Numbered from the stretch's first letter, positions 18,346-27,616 are shown. The stretch is DNA of 64,000 bases from J054 sp965221985 (GCA_965221985.1 OZ244928.1:2852001-2916000), one strand, 5' to 3'. Made by a program: numbers and translations. Notes: a model not told the origin generated them from the letters alone.

Positions 18346-19560
18346 ATGAGCCGCTCCCGGCGCGGCTTTGGACGAACGAAACAGGATCAAGACAAAAAAA
18401 TCGTGGAATTCTTACTTTGGTTCTGTCTTATTGTGTCCGCCTACGTGTACGTCGGCTATCCACTGCTGCTGTCCATGGCCGGAAGCATGTTTCCGCGGCG
18501 TGCGACCGTTGCTCCGGATGACTATAAACCTGCCGTCACATTAGTCATCTCAGCCTACAACGAAGAGGCGGTCATACTGTCGAAACTGGAAAACTCCATG
18601 CAACTTCGCTATCCCAGCGATAAGCTGGAAGTGATCGTGGTTTCCGACTGCTCAAGCGACGGTACCGATGAGATTGTGGAAGACTTCCCCAGCAAGCAGG
18701 TTAAGTTGCTTAGAATGAAAGAACGCGGAGGTAAGAGCGTTGGCTTGAATGAAGCGGTGCGCCAGGCTGCGGGTGAAGTCATTCTGTTCACCGATGCCAA
18801 TGCCATGTTCGATCCGGGTGCACTGCATGCCATGACGCGTCATTTTGCCGATCCTTCCGTGGGTGCGGTGACGGGCCAACAAAAGTATTTCGACGCAGAG
18901 CCGGGCGACACCACCGACGAAGGACTCTACTGGCGTTACGAATTGCGCATCAAGGAATTGGAGAGCCGCGTCGGCTCCCTGGTCGGTGGCGACGGCGCAA
19001 TACTGGCTATTCGCCGGGATTTGTTCGTGCCGCTAGATCCTCCTGACCTCTCCGATTTCATACTGCCCCTGCGCGTCGTCGGCGCGGGTTATCGAAACAT
19101 CTACGAGCCCCAAGCAGCCTGCTATGAGCACAGCGCCGATTCAACGGATAAGGAATTTTCACGAAAAGTCAGGATCGTGAACCGCGCGTGGCGCGCGACG
19201 CTCAAGCTCGGTCATATGCTCAACCCCTTGCACCATGGTTGGTTTGCGCTACAGCTCATTTCTCATAAGCTGTTACGCTGGTTCATCGGCCTGTTCATGA
19301 TTGGTGCGCTGCTTAGCAATCTCTTCGTGCTGCACCAGGGACCGATATACACCTACATCCTGCTGGCGCAGCTTGCCTTCTATCTGTTAGCCGCTGGCGG
19401 GATGCTGATGGAGAAGCAGGGTCACCCGGCGCCGGTGTGGATGTCGGCGCCCTACTACCTTTGCTTGGTCAATTTTGCGGGACTGTTAGGTGTATTGCAG
19501 AATTTTACGGGTAAAACCTATACAACATGGGCAACAGCGCGCGAAGGTAGCGGCAAATGA
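18346..19560 (+). CDS. Family 2 glycosyltransferase, membrane-bound
   Basis: A 404-aa inverting glycosyltransferase of the processive GT2 layout. One N-terminal helix (VEFLLWFCLIVSAYVYVGYP) is followed by the GT-A domain with VTLVISAYNEEAVI, VSDCSSDGTD, TDANAMFDPGAL (the metal-binding acidic motif), a GDGAILAIRR segment, and three C-terminal helices. The QxxRW-like position reads RKVRIVNRAWRA. It may polymerise or add a sugar at the inner membrane. The ATG at 18346 is one of two close together (18342 is out of frame). It overlaps the next gene as ATGA, so the GT, ACP and two hydrolases form one unit. Confidence 0.8.
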   Translation: MSRSRRGFGRTKQDQDKKIVEFLLWFCLIVSAYVYVGYPLLLSMAGSMFPRRATVAPDDYKPAVTLVISAYNEEAVILSKLENSMQLRYPSDKLEVIVVSDCSSDGTDEIVEDFPSKQVKLLRMKERGGKSVGLNEAVRQAAGEVILFTDANAMFDPGALHAMTRHFADPSVGAVTGQQKYFDAEPGDTTDEGLYWRYELRIKELESRVGSLVGGDGAILAIRRDLFVPLDPPDLSDFILPLRVVGAGYRNIYEPQAACYEHSADSTDKEFSRKVRIVNRAWRATLKLGHMLNPLHHGWFALQLISHKLLRWFIGLFMIGALLSNLFVLHQGPIYTYILLAQLAFYLLAAGGMLMEKQGHPAPVWMSAPYYLCLVNFAGLLGVLQNFTGKTYTTWATAREGSGK

Positions 19561-19874
19561 TCTGTTTGAAAAACTCCATGCCTAAAACCTCTAGCAGCGA
19601 GTCAGCGCGCCTGCTGGCGCGAATTCTCGATGAAACCCTAGGACTCGGAGATCGGAAAATTGAATTCAATGATGGCACTCCACTGCTGGGCACGCTGCCG
19701 GAACTAGATTCCATGACCATTGCCGCCGTTGTCATTGCGATGGAGGAGGAACTCGGCCACCGCATCGACGAGGACGACATTCGGGCCGAAATTTTCGAGA
19801 GTTTCGGCAGCTTGCGGCGCTTCTTCGATGCCCAACTCGTCGCTCATGAGTCAAGCTATCAAAGCGGCTGTTGA
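19557..19874 (+). CDS. Acyl carrier protein, second copy
   Basis: A 105-aa carrier protein with an N-terminal extension. The phosphopantetheine serine is Ser52 in PELDSMTIAAVV, followed by the acidic recognition helix MEEELGHRIDEDDI. The first ATG overlaps the GT stop as ATGA; a second ATG at 19578 would remove seven residues. XrtA loci often carry an ACP beside the hydrolase pair, and this position fits. It probably carries the acyl or amino-acyl group made by the XrtA-type ligase and decarboxylase at 608-3429, but it could also serve the LuxC/LuxE set. Confidence 0.8.
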   Translation: MICLKNSMPKTSSSESARLLARILDETLGLGDRKIEFNDGTPLLGTLPELDSMTIAAVVIAMEEELGHRIDEDDIRAEIFESFGSLRRFFDAQLVAHESSYQSGC

Positions 19875-20673
19875 AATAAGCCCAGGCTTTCTAAAAGCCG
19901 AACACGGTTATCGGCATGTCATCGAGTACCTGCCCACCAGCGGATCAACAAAAGAGTTCGTCATCATGGCGCCCCCCTTTGCCGAAGAAATGAACCGTGC
20001 AAGGCGGACGCTACATTTACTCGGCAAACGTTTGGCGGAAATCGGCATAGGCAGCATCCTGATCGACCTCTTTGGTACCGGAGATAGCAGCGGTAACTTC
20101 GCCCAGGCCAACTGGAACTGCTGGCTCGAGGATCTTGCCCTGGCACGCGCTTGGGCCACCAGCCGCGGCCGCATTAAAGCCGTTCTAGGCTTACGCTTTG
20201 GTGCCTTATTGGCGGCAGCCCTGCAACGAAAGAATCCAGCGGACAAACTCATCCTTTGGCAACCCATGATGCAGGGACGTGAGCAATTGACCGATTTTCT
20301 GCGGCTACGGCGACTAGCGGATCAGTTTAGCGGCCACGGCCCCGTCCGCAGCCGGCACGACTTGGAAGCAGCACTTCTTCGGGGAGAGAGCATTCATGCC
20401 GCGGGCTATGAGCTGAGTGGAAGCTTGGCGGGTAGCATTTTCGGTATTGAGCTGACCAGCTTGCTCGAAGGCATTTCTGGGCCCGTGCATGTATTGACGG
20501 TGGGGAGCAAGACGCAAGCCACACAGCCAGCCGCCCACCCACTCGCAAAGCTCGCGGCACAGGAATCGCATATTGATTTCAAAACGATGCCTGGCCCACG
20601 TTTTTGGAACACATTGGAAACCATCACCGCCCCGGCGCTGCTCGATGAAACAGAACGAGTTCTTAGAGCCTAG
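19846..20673 (+). CDS. Alpha/beta hydrolase, exosortase A system-associated hydrolase 2
   Basis: Alpha/beta-hydrolase-fold protein of 275 aa, TIGR03101-like. The ATG at 19846 lies inside the end of the ACP gene (29-bp overlap); the frame is open further back but the conserved part begins here. The fold is seen in FVIMAPPFAEEMNRARRT, SILIDLFGTGDSSG and LGLRFGALLAAAL. In the last motif the nucleophile position of the elbow is arginine, not serine, cysteine or aspartate. As far as I recall this is normal for the family, which suggests a non-catalytic or altered partner of hydrolase 1. It overlaps hydrolase 1 by 29 bp. Confidence 0.8.
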   Translation: MSQAIKAAVEISPGFLKAEHGYRHVIEYLPTSGSTKEFVIMAPPFAEEMNRARRTLHLLGKRLAEIGIGSILIDLFGTGDSSGNFAQANWNCWLEDLALARAWATSRGRIKAVLGLRFGALLAAALQRKNPADKLILWQPMMQGREQLTDFLRLRRLADQFSGHGPVRSRHDLEAALLRGESIHAAGYELSGSLAGSIFGIELTSLLEGISGPVHVLTVGSKTQATQPAAHPLAKLAAQESHIDFKTMPGPRFWNTLETITAPALLDETERVLRA

Positions 20674-21562
20674 TAGCGGCGTTACGCGCCAAGCGATCAC
20701 CATGGACTGCCACGGTTCAACGCTGGTGGGCATGATCGACCGACCCAGCGAGCCTGGGCAGCTGGGCATTGTTGTCTTGGTCGGCGGCCCACAGTACCGC
20801 GCCGGCAGCCATCGCCAGTTTGTCGCCTTAGCGGAAGACCTAGCCGCCGGCGGAATCACAGTCTTACGTTTCGATCACCGAGGCATTGGCGATAGCGAAG
20901 GTGAACCACGGCCCTTCTATACGCTTAATGATGACCTGCGCACCGCCATTAACGGCCTAGCGGAGGCCTGCCCCGAGATCACCCAAGTTGTCATCTGGGG
21001 GCTCTGCGATGCCGCCGCCGCGGCTTTGCTGTATGCCAACACCGATGAGCGTGTCGCCGGCCTGGTACTGCTGAATCCTTGGCTGGACTCCCCGCAAGCC
21101 CAAGCTCGTTCGCTACTCACTCATTACTACCGCCGGCGTTTGGCCAGCGGCGCCTTCTGGAAACGATTGTTGTTCGGCGAAGTCAAGATACGCGAGACCT
21201 GGCGCGAAATTCGCGAGAGCCTGTATATGCTGATCGTCGGTGGCGCCCGGGACAACGCCAGCCTCGAGGAAGCAGAACCCCTACTGGCCGACGGGCTCGC
21301 CGGCGAATTGCGAGTGTTTCAGGGCTCGGTCCTAGTCATTCTCAGCGGCGAAGACTTGACTGCCGAAACCTTCCGCAATACGGCCAAAAAATCACAAGCC
21401 TGGAAAGAGGCATTGGTGTCTGACTCTGTCACGTTGCGTGAACTCTCCGACGCAGACCACACCTTTTCTAAGCCGGCGTGGACCACCGAGGTGAGTCGAC
21501 AAACGCTTCAGTGGGTTCAGCAGTTAATCGCTGCAAATCCGCCAGGCAAGGACGCCAGGTAA
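20645..21562 (+). CDS. Alpha/beta hydrolase, exosortase A system-associated hydrolase 1
   Basis: Alpha/beta hydrolase of 305 aa, TIGR03100-like. The strand-turn motif VVLVGGPQYRAGSHRQF and VLRFDHRGIGDSEG are followed by the nucleophile elbow WGLCDAAAAALL, with cysteine at the nucleophile position, and a late His in SDADHTFSKPAW. The ATG at 20645 is inside the end of hydrolase 2. Cysteine as nucleophile points to thioester chemistry, so a thioesterase or acyltransferase working on the ACP encoded just upstream is a fair inference. It is the last gene of the plus unit and converges with the GT4 gene at 21588 with a 25-bp gap. Confidence 0.83.
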   Translation: MKQNEFLEPSSGVTRQAITMDCHGSTLVGMIDRPSEPGQLGIVVLVGGPQYRAGSHRQFVALAEDLAAGGITVLRFDHRGIGDSEGEPRPFYTLNDDLRTAINGLAEACPEITQVVIWGLCDAAAAALLYANTDERVAGLVLLNPWLDSPQAQARSLLTHYYRRRLASGAFWKRLLFGEVKIRETWREIRESLYMLIVGGARDNASLEEAEPLLADGLAGELRVFQGSVLVILSGEDLTAETFRNTAKKSQAWKEALVSDSVTLRELSDADHTFSKPAWTTEVSRQTLQWVQQLIAANPPGKDAR

Positions 21563-21587
21563 TCAATTGTCGCGCCATGGATAAAGA

Positions 21588-22793
21588 TCAGATCACGCTC
21601 AAGCAGGCTTCCTCGAAAACCGTCGCCGCGCGCTGAAACGACGCTTTCTCCTCGACGTATTGACGACCGGCGCGGGACAGGCGCAGCCCTAGCTCCTCAT
21701 CCCGGAGGGTCCTTAAAATCGAATCCGCCAATTCCTGGCCAGAATCGCCTTGCAGAAAGTGCCGTTCCGCCTCCAGAGGCAGTCCCTCAACACCAATAGC
21801 TGTCGACACCACTGGTGTACCCATGGCCATGCCCTCGAATACCTTCAATCGCGTACCTCCAGCCACACGCAGCGGAATCACGAAGGCACGACAACCCTGC
21901 ACGTGCGGCCGGACGTCGTCGACCCAGCCGGTGAACTCCCAGGCATCGCCAAAGCGTTCCGCACGTTGCAGCAACTTTGCCGGCGGCGACCGTCCAACAA
22001 CCCGCATGCGAGCCGCAGGCTCAGTGGCTCGCACCAGGGGCCAAACCTCATCCATGAACCATTCGATGCCTTCGATGTTCGCCATCCAGTCCATGGAACC
22101 GCAAAATACGACGGTCTTGTTGTCGCCGGGGGGCGCATAGCCGAAAAATTCCACATCCGTACCGGTAGGAATGACTACGGTGCGTTGCGCACCATAAGCA
22201 TCTTCAAGATATCTGCAATCCCGGCCCGATACGCCAATCACAACATCCGCGCGCTTAACCACGCGCTGTTCAAAAGCATGCATCTTACGATGTTGATTTT
22301 TCCAGATGGCCCGCCGAATGGGATCGTTTGCAAGCTTCGCGTGGCGCGCGAATATCTCGGCCTCGACATTGTGGGTAAATAGCACCAGGGGACCTGCCAT
22401 TTTTTCCGGTGCCAATACCATCGCGTGAGGAAAATCAAACACGGTAACCGCCGGCTTCTTCGCAAGTTCATCAGCAATTTGATCAACGGCCCGTGATGAA
22501 TAGTCCGTCGCCACGGGAATCGGCAAGCGATGCAGCAAATAACGCATGCGTGCCAACCGGAACCAGGCATTGCGGGGAGCAATGGGCCAATGAAAATAAC
22601 GCGCCGCCAAGGCTTGCATATTAGCCTCATATTGCCGTAGATCGTCGGTGGTTGCCGGCGAACCCAAGATGACGTCAAAGGCACCGCCTTTTAAGCCGCG
22701 AAGTATCTGCGTGGTACGAATCCGTCCGCCCGTATCGATGGGATAGAGAAAGGTCGGCGAAACGAATAGTAAAGATTTTTCGCTAGATGACAT
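21588..22793 (-). CDS. Glycosyltransferase family 4, XrtA-locus stp1-like
   Basis: GT-B fold transferase of about 401 aa, close to the TIGR03087 sugar transferases of XrtA loci. The N-terminal motif SLLFVSPTFLYPIDTGGRIRT is characteristic, with FTHNVEAEIFARHA in the middle and the nucleotide-sugar site VFCGSMDWMANIEGI, then PLRVAGGTRLKVFEGMAMG TPVV with the conserved Glu. The ATG at 22793 is preferred over 22817 because the family starts close to LLFVSP; it overlaps the next gene by 11 bp. It probably adds one sugar to the lipid-linked repeat unit; donor and linkage are unknown. Confidence 0.82.
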   Translation of the reverse strand: MSSSEKSLLFVSPTFLYPIDTGGRIRTTQILRGLKGGAFDVILGSPATTDDLRQYEANMQALAARYFHWPIAPRNAWFRLARMRYLLHRLPIPVATDYSSRAVDQIADELAKKPAVTVFDFPHAMVLAPEKMAGPLVLFTHNVEAEIFARHAKLANDPIRRAIWKNQHRKMHAFEQRVVKRADVVIGVSGRDCRYLEDAYGAQRTVVIPTGTDVEFFGYAPPGDNKTVVFCGSMDWMANIEGIEWFMDEVWPLVRATEPAARMRVVGRSPPAKLLQRAERFGDAWEFTGWVDDVRPHVQGCRAFVIPLRVAGGTRLKVFEGMAMGTPVVSTAIGVEGLPLEAERHFLQGDSGQELADSILRTLRDEELGLRLSRAGRQYVEEKASFQRAATVFEEACLSVI

Positions 22794-24003
22794 GTTCGCT
22801 TGCCTGGCCACGGGCATCCCGGTGGCCTTGAAAAATTTCCCGCAGCTTCGCCAACTGCGCTGTCACAATGGGCCGCCAGCCAAACCGCTCCGCATGGCGA
22901 CGCACGTCCGCCGGACTTGGCGGATTGCTAAAGTGCGCTTCAATCGCCACGCGAAAAGCCTCTGCCGAGCGCTCGTTCACCAGTTCACCGGCGGCGGAAT
23001 TATCCAGTATTTCCGGCACGCCGCCCACGGCTGTAGCTAGCACCGGCGTCCCGCAAGCCAGGCTCTCGAGTACGACATTGGGCATGCCCTCACGGCTAGA
23101 TGCGAGCAGAGTTAGATCAGCAGCACGATAGTAGCCCCGAAGCTTGGTCTGCGAAACGATGCCCTGTAGCTTGACGCGATCGGCAAGGCCAAACTGATCA
23201 ATTAGCGAGAGCAGCTTCGGCCTCATCGGCCCTTCGCCAACGATGATTAGTCGTCCATCGGGAACATCAGCTAAGGCTTCAATCAAAATATGATGGCCCT
23301 TTAGCTCGAACAAGTTCCCCACGGATAACAATTGTCGCCCTTCCAAAGGCCAAGACAGCTCACTTCTCGCGGCACGCCGATTCGCGGGACTAAAGCGCTG
23401 CAAATCGACGCCGTTTTGTGAAACGCTCACGGCCTCGGGCGGAGCCCCAAGATGCAACAATCGTTCCCGCAACGCTGCCGATACAGTGAACACATGATCC
23501 GCCCGCCCCACGGCCCAACGCAGCCAACGTCGAGGCAGCCTAAATTCACCGAATTGATTGACGTCGGAACCGCGCGCTGTTAGCACCACCGGTTTGCCGA
23601 GGTTTCTGGCTAAGATCACCGCAGCCACGCCGTCGGGATAGAGAAAATGCGCATCAATAATGTCGGCCTGCGCAGACCGGGCTTCCATCACGCGGCCTAC
23701 GCCGGCGGCTAATAGCACAGGCGCTATGCTCATACCGATTTTCGGCAAAGTTAAATAGCGGGGATGAAGTACCGACAAACTCTGGTATTCGCTAGTAGCC
23801 GGGACACGGGCAAACTCTGCATAGCGCCCGAACACCGGCTGACGAAAGGGAAACCAAGGCACGGGCGCCACGACCTCGGTTGTAACTTCACCAGTGGCAA
23901 CCAGCTGCCGCAAACGTTCGGCCACAAATACTCCATGGCGGGTCTGCACTGGATTAGGAAACAGACTGGAAAAGCTCAACAAGCGCAGGGGATGCTCAGT
24001 CAA
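22783..24003 (-). CDS. Glycosyltransferase family 4
   Basis: A 406-aa GT-B transferase. It has SFSSLFPNPVQTRHGVF at the start, VLTARGSDVNQFGEF, HVFTVSAALRERL, and the C-terminal nucleotide-sugar part LSVGNLFELKGHHILIEAL with REGMPNVVLESLACGTPVL, the E-x7-E motif. The start codon is TTG: an in-frame TAA lies 12 bases upstream and TAAAGG sits about nine bases before it, so no earlier start exists and the next ATG would cut deep into the domain. It lies between the amidotransferase and the stp1-like gene, all in one direction. The donor sugar cannot be predicted. Confidence 0.78.
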   Translation of the reverse strand: MTEHPLRLLSFSSLFPNPVQTRHGVFVAERLRQLVATGEVTTEVVAPVPWFPFRQPVFGRYAEFARVPATSEYQSLSVLHPRYLTLPKIGMSIAPVLLAAGVGRVMEARSAQADIIDAHFLYPDGVAAVILARNLGKPVVLTARGSDVNQFGEFRLPRRWLRWAVGRADHVFTVSAALRERLLHLGAPPEAVSVSQNGVDLQRFSPANRRAARSELSWPLEGRQLLSVGNLFELKGHHILIEALADVPDGRLIIVGEGPMRPKLLSLIDQFGLADRVKLQGIVSQTKLRGYYRAADLTLLASSREGMPNVVLESLACGTPVLATAVGGVPEILDNSAAGELVNERSAEAFRVAIEAHFSNPPSPADVRRHAERFGWRPIVTAQLAKLREIFQGHRDARGQASEHVI

Positions 24004-24051
24004 GGCGCCAAACCTTTACTGAATTGTCAGCAATCAAGCCTGATACTCGCG

Positions 24052-25965
24052 TCATCCAGACGCCGGCTCCATAGAATGACGGAGAAAGCCCTCAAACATA
24101 AGCAGGGCCCATAAAATCGAGCCATGGTCGCGGCGCCCGGTAGTGTGTTCATGGGCCAGTCGTTGCAGAAAGGCCATATCGAAAATACCGGTCCGCTCTA
24201 ATCGATCACTACTCACTACCCGTTCAATTTCAGGTATCAGTGACTCGCGAAACCATGCGCTCAGCGGCACGGCAAATCCCATTTTCGTTCTGTAGAGAAT
24301 CTCGCGCGGTAGCGTATCAGCCAAGGAAGACTTCAGGATGTGCTTACCGTCGCCGCCCTTTAGCTTCAGACGTGCCGGAATTCCAGAAACCCAATCAACG
24401 AATTCGTGGTCCAGGAACGGAACGCGAACTTCCAAACTATGTGCCATGCTCGCACGGTCCACTTTTGTCAGAATATCGCCCGGTAAATAGGTCTTGAAAT
24501 CCAGGTATTGGACCTGCGATAGCGCATCGTCCGCCGGGCAATTCTCCATATGCCGGCGAAACACTTCAATGGATCGGTAACCTGCTAACTGCCGCTTGAA
24601 TGTATCGCTATACATCTGCACGCGCAGCTCCTCGCCCAAGTAAGACACGCCGTGTAAGTAGGCCGCCACACTGTCGCGTGCCAAGGCTTGAAAAGTCGTC
24701 TTACCGCGCACAAACCGCGGCGCCCAATCCAGTTTCGGGTAATAACGGCCCAATGGACCAAAAATCGCCCGACGCATGCCCATGGGAATCCGTGAACGAA
24801 CCGCCTCTTCCGCCATGAATAAACGATACCTGCGATAGCCAGCGAAATTCTCGTCGCCGCCGTCTCCCGACAGGGCCACGGTGACTTTTTCCTTGGCTAA
24901 GCCACAGACGCGGTAGGTGGGTATGGATGAGCTGTCGGCATAGGGCTCATCGTAAATACCGATCAATCGCTCCAGTAGCGAATAGTCAGCCGCTTCAACG
25001 ACTTTTTGGTGGTGGTCAGTTTGCTTTAGCTCAGCAACTTGTGCCGCATAAGCTGACTCGTCGTACCGCGGCTCGCTAAAGCCAATGGCGCAAGTCTTTA
25101 CCGGCTCCTGACTCAGCGCCGACATCATGGCCACGACCGCGCTGGAATCCACGCCGCCGGACAGAAACGCACCCAGCGGCACATCGGATACCATCATTTG
25201 TTGCACCGAATGCTGAAAGCGCTCGCGCAATTCTGCCTCGATATCGGCCTGGTCTATCGCGCCTTCACCGGCACGCGCCGCAAAAGACACATCCCAATAG
25301 CGGCGTGGCTGAGGTACCGGCTTCCCGCGGGTCACCAACAGGGCCGCGCCTGGCTCAAGCTTCTTGACCGAGCCGTAAATCGTGCGCGGCTCCGGCACGT
25401 AACCGAAAGTAAAGTAATCTTCAATGGCTTGCGGATCCATTTCACGGTCGAGATCGGCGAGGACCAGCAAAGATTTGAGTTCCGAAGCGAAGTACAACAG
25501 GCCATCTGGGGATACGGAATAAAATAAGGGTTTGATCCCGAGACGATCCCGCACTAGAAAGAATTGTTGCTGGTTAGCGTCCCACAACGCAAACGCGAAC
25601 ATGCCATTAAATCGGTCTACGCAAGCCGGACCCCACTCCTCCCAGGCATGCACGATTACCTCGGTGTCGCAGCGGGTCTTAAACTGGTGCCCCAGTTTAC
25701 GCAAGGTATCGAACAGCTCGGGAAAATTGTAAATTTCACCGTTGTAGGTAACGCAAACCGTCCCATCTTCATTGAACATGGGCTGCTGACCGGCCGACAG
25801 GTCAATAATCGACAAACGCCGATGGCCGAAACCAACGCCCGGTTCGAAGTGGTAACCGAAACCGTCTGGCCCACGGTGCAACTGAAGCTCATTCATAGCT
25901 TCAACCAAGCCGCGATCCACCGGCCTTTGCGCCTGCGTATCAAAAATGCCGACAATTCCGCACAC
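24052..25965 (-). CDS. Asparagine synthase-like amidotransferase, XrtA system type
   Basis: Class II glutamine amidotransferase of 637 aa, TIGR03108-like. The N-terminal Ntn domain starts (GTG) MCGIVGIFDT, with Cys2 the glutaminase nucleophile, and continues LHRGPDG, YNGEIYN and the RDRLGIKPLFY segment. The ATP-pyrophosphatase domain has FLSGGVDSSAVVAM and LSGDGGDENFAGYRRY. Both active sites appear complete. In XrtA loci this enzyme is thought to amidate a sugar uronic acid or an amino-acyl group of the polymer. The neighbouring Ugd and epimerase genes supply uronic acids, which makes uronamide formation plausible. It starts the three-gene minus unit 25965-21588. Confidence 0.85.
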   Translation of the reverse strand: MCGIVGIFDTQAQRPVDRGLVEAMNELQLHRGPDGFGYHFEPGVGFGHRRLSIIDLSAGQQPMFNEDGTVCVTYNGEIYNFPELFDTLRKLGHQFKTRCDTEVIVHAWEEWGPACVDRFNGMFAFALWDANQQQFFLVRDRLGIKPLFYSVSPDGLLYFASELKSLLVLADLDREMDPQAIEDYFTFGYVPEPRTIYGSVKKLEPGAALLVTRGKPVPQPRRYWDVSFAARAGEGAIDQADIEAELRERFQHSVQQMMVSDVPLGAFLSGGVDSSAVVAMMSALSQEPVKTCAIGFSEPRYDESAYAAQVAELKQTDHHQKVVEAADYSLLERLIGIYDEPYADSSSIPTYRVCGLAKEKVTVALSGDGGDENFAGYRRYRLFMAEEAVRSRIPMGMRRAIFGPLGRYYPKLDWAPRFVRGKTTFQALARDSVAAYLHGVSYLGEELRVQMYSDTFKRQLAGYRSIEVFRRHMENCPADDALSQVQYLDFKTYLPGDILTKVDRASMAHSLEVRVPFLDHEFVDWVSGIPARLKLKGGDGKHILKSSLADTLPREILYRTKMGFAVPLSAWFRESLIPEIERVVSSDRLERTGIFDMAFLQRLAHEHTTGRRDHGSILWALLMFEGFLRHSMEPASG

Positions 25966-26212
25966 TAGCTAGATTCAACTTTAGTCATTGAAAGAATGGC
26001 CCGGGAGTTTTGGCAACCAGTGCGCGGTTTCAAAAATACCCCGCACCGCGAAACAAGAAACATGATCAGTCAGACGCTTTTATCTAGCCGAAATGCTCGG
26101 CACGCAGCATACATTAATAGCCCGCCCTGGCCGCCGATTGAGTAGCAAAATGAAGATCCAAATAGGCGGCTGGCAGGGCACAGGCTATTATTGCGGCTAT
26201 TGACATCGCGCC

Positions 26213-27460
26213 GTGAACACTATGTCCCTAATAGTTTTGCTTATCCTAGCCAGCGGTGCTTGGGCCTTGCTCGCGGCGCAAAGCCTCGCACTCGGCCCCT
26301 TTCGCGGCCACACGCAGCGCTGGATATCGCTGCTTTTCACTGCGCTGCTGGCAGCCGGTCTCACATTAGCGCTGGGCGGCCTAATCCACGCCCGAATAGA
26401 CCCCGGCCAATGGTTTGAGAAGGATCTCGAGGCGAGGTGGCCCACCTACGCGGCCAGCCCGGTCAATGACCCCGCCTTAGTTGCACAACTCGCTGGCCAA
26501 ACACCCCGAATCAGCTTCCCCAAGTCAACGTTACCCGCGGATTGGCGTAATTGGCAGCAAGAGTTTCGACAAACCATGGGCCAGCTCTATCACTTTCCGC
26601 CAATTCCGGCCGAAGGGGGCCGTGAGCCTCCGCAATCGGTCTTGGTAAAAAGCGAGAACATTGATGGCCTGCGCCGCGTGGAATACCGGCTAGTCGGCGA
26701 CGGCAGCGACATTTCAGTCATTCTGCACCTGCCCAATTCATCTACGCCCGTGGCCGGCCTGCTGGTCATTCCAGGCCATGTGAAAGAGGGCCAGTCAGGC
26801 TTGGACCAGCTCTCTTACCCGCAAGACAGCTACCACAACACCGCCGGCATGCGTCTAGCACAGGCGGGCTTTGCCAGCTTAGCGATGGAATTGCGTGGCT
26901 TCGGTCGTCTCGGGCCGCCGGAACATCCGGAACACCGCAACGTCGCTTATAACGCAATCCTCGCGGGCCGTTTCTATAAGGCTTTGATCGTTGAAGATAT
27001 ACGGGTCGCCATGGATTTCCTGGCCGCCCAACCAGAAGTCGATGCAAAGCGGTTGGGAATTACCGGCGTATCTCTGGGCGGTGAAATCGCCGTCGCCTAT
27101 GCCGGGCTCGATGAGCGCATCCGTGCCATCGTCTTTCAATCTTATGGCGGCGCCGTCGGCAACTTTCGCGCCTACGGCACCGCTGCCCCACAAGCCCACT
27201 ATTGCCACATCGTTCCCGGCAGCGGAACACTTTACCCACAGGAAGCCATATTTGGCCTGCTCGCCCCCCGGCCGACCCTGGCAGTGCGTGGATCATCGCA
27301 GGGCTTCTCTGAGCCGCGTTTCGCGCAAGCTCTCAGCAATATCTGGAACGCCTTGGGTGCCGCGGACGAAGTATCCATTCGTGTGGAGGCAGGTAAGCAC
27401 GAGTATTTCGTGGAACCAGCGGTAGACTTCTTCCGCGCAAAGTTAACGCCGGAAAACTGA
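26213..27460 (+). CDS. Membrane-anchored alpha/beta hydrolase, acetylxylan esterase-like
   Basis: A 415-aa hydrolase. Two N-terminal hydrophobic helices (SLIVLLILASGAWALLAA and WISLLFTALLAAGLTLAL) anchor a large periplasmic domain with the dienelactone hydrolase/acetylxylan esterase pattern: GLLVIPGHVKEGQSG, AMELRGFGRLG, the nucleophile elbow GVSLGGEIAVA, and a late His in EAGKHEYFVEP. The GTG at 26213 and the ATG at 26222 are both possible starts, neither with a good ribosome site. It is likely an esterase that removes O-acetyl or other ester groups from the exported polymer. It stands alone between the minus unit and the riboswitch region. Confidence 0.7.
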   Translation: MNTMSLIVLLILASGAWALLAAQSLALGPFRGHTQRWISLLFTALLAAGLTLALGGLIHARIDPGQWFEKDLEARWPTYAASPVNDPALVAQLAGQTPRISFPKSTLPADWRNWQQEFRQTMGQLYHFPPIPAEGGREPPQSVLVKSENIDGLRRVEYRLVGDGSDISVILHLPNSSTPVAGLLVIPGHVKEGQSGLDQLSYPQDSYHNTAGMRLAQAGFASLAMELRGFGRLGPPEHPEHRNVAYNAILAGRFYKALIVEDIRVAMDFLAAQPEVDAKRLGITGVSLGGEIAVAYAGLDERIRAIVFQSYGGAVGNFRAYGTAAPQAHYCHIVPGSGTLYPQEAIFGLLAPRPTLAVRGSSQGFSEPRFAQALSNIWNALGAADEVSIRVEAGKHEYFVEPAVDFFRAKLTPEN

Positions 27461-27542
27461 ACGCCAGCCGAAATATCCTCACACCCATTGCAGAGCTCCG
27501 GTCTGGAACTGCTCCGACCACACTGGGCAGGCATGTAACGCG

Positions 27543-27616
27543 AACTATATTTCTTATTTTTATCTTATATAACAAATTATTATCACATATAGTTAATTAT
27601 TAATCTAGATATTTTT
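27543..27616. other. Extremely AT-rich tract with inverted repeat, and surrounding spacer
   Basis: Seventy-odd bases with only about ten G or C, in a region otherwise well above half GC. The arms AACTATAT (27543-27550) and ATATAGTT (27587-27594) form a perfect 8-bp inverted repeat 36 bases apart. The tract lies 83 bp after the esterase gene in the long non-coding spacer 27461-28130. The flanking part 27617-27771 holds no gene I can support. The tract could be a nucleoid-protein or regulator site, or a scar of an insertion; no transposase is present. Confidence 0.45.

Noticed and set aside
26061..26203. Small plus-strand frames in the spacer before the esterase
   Set aside because: Frames of 27 and 17 codons without ribosome sites or recognisable features; not more than expected by chance.
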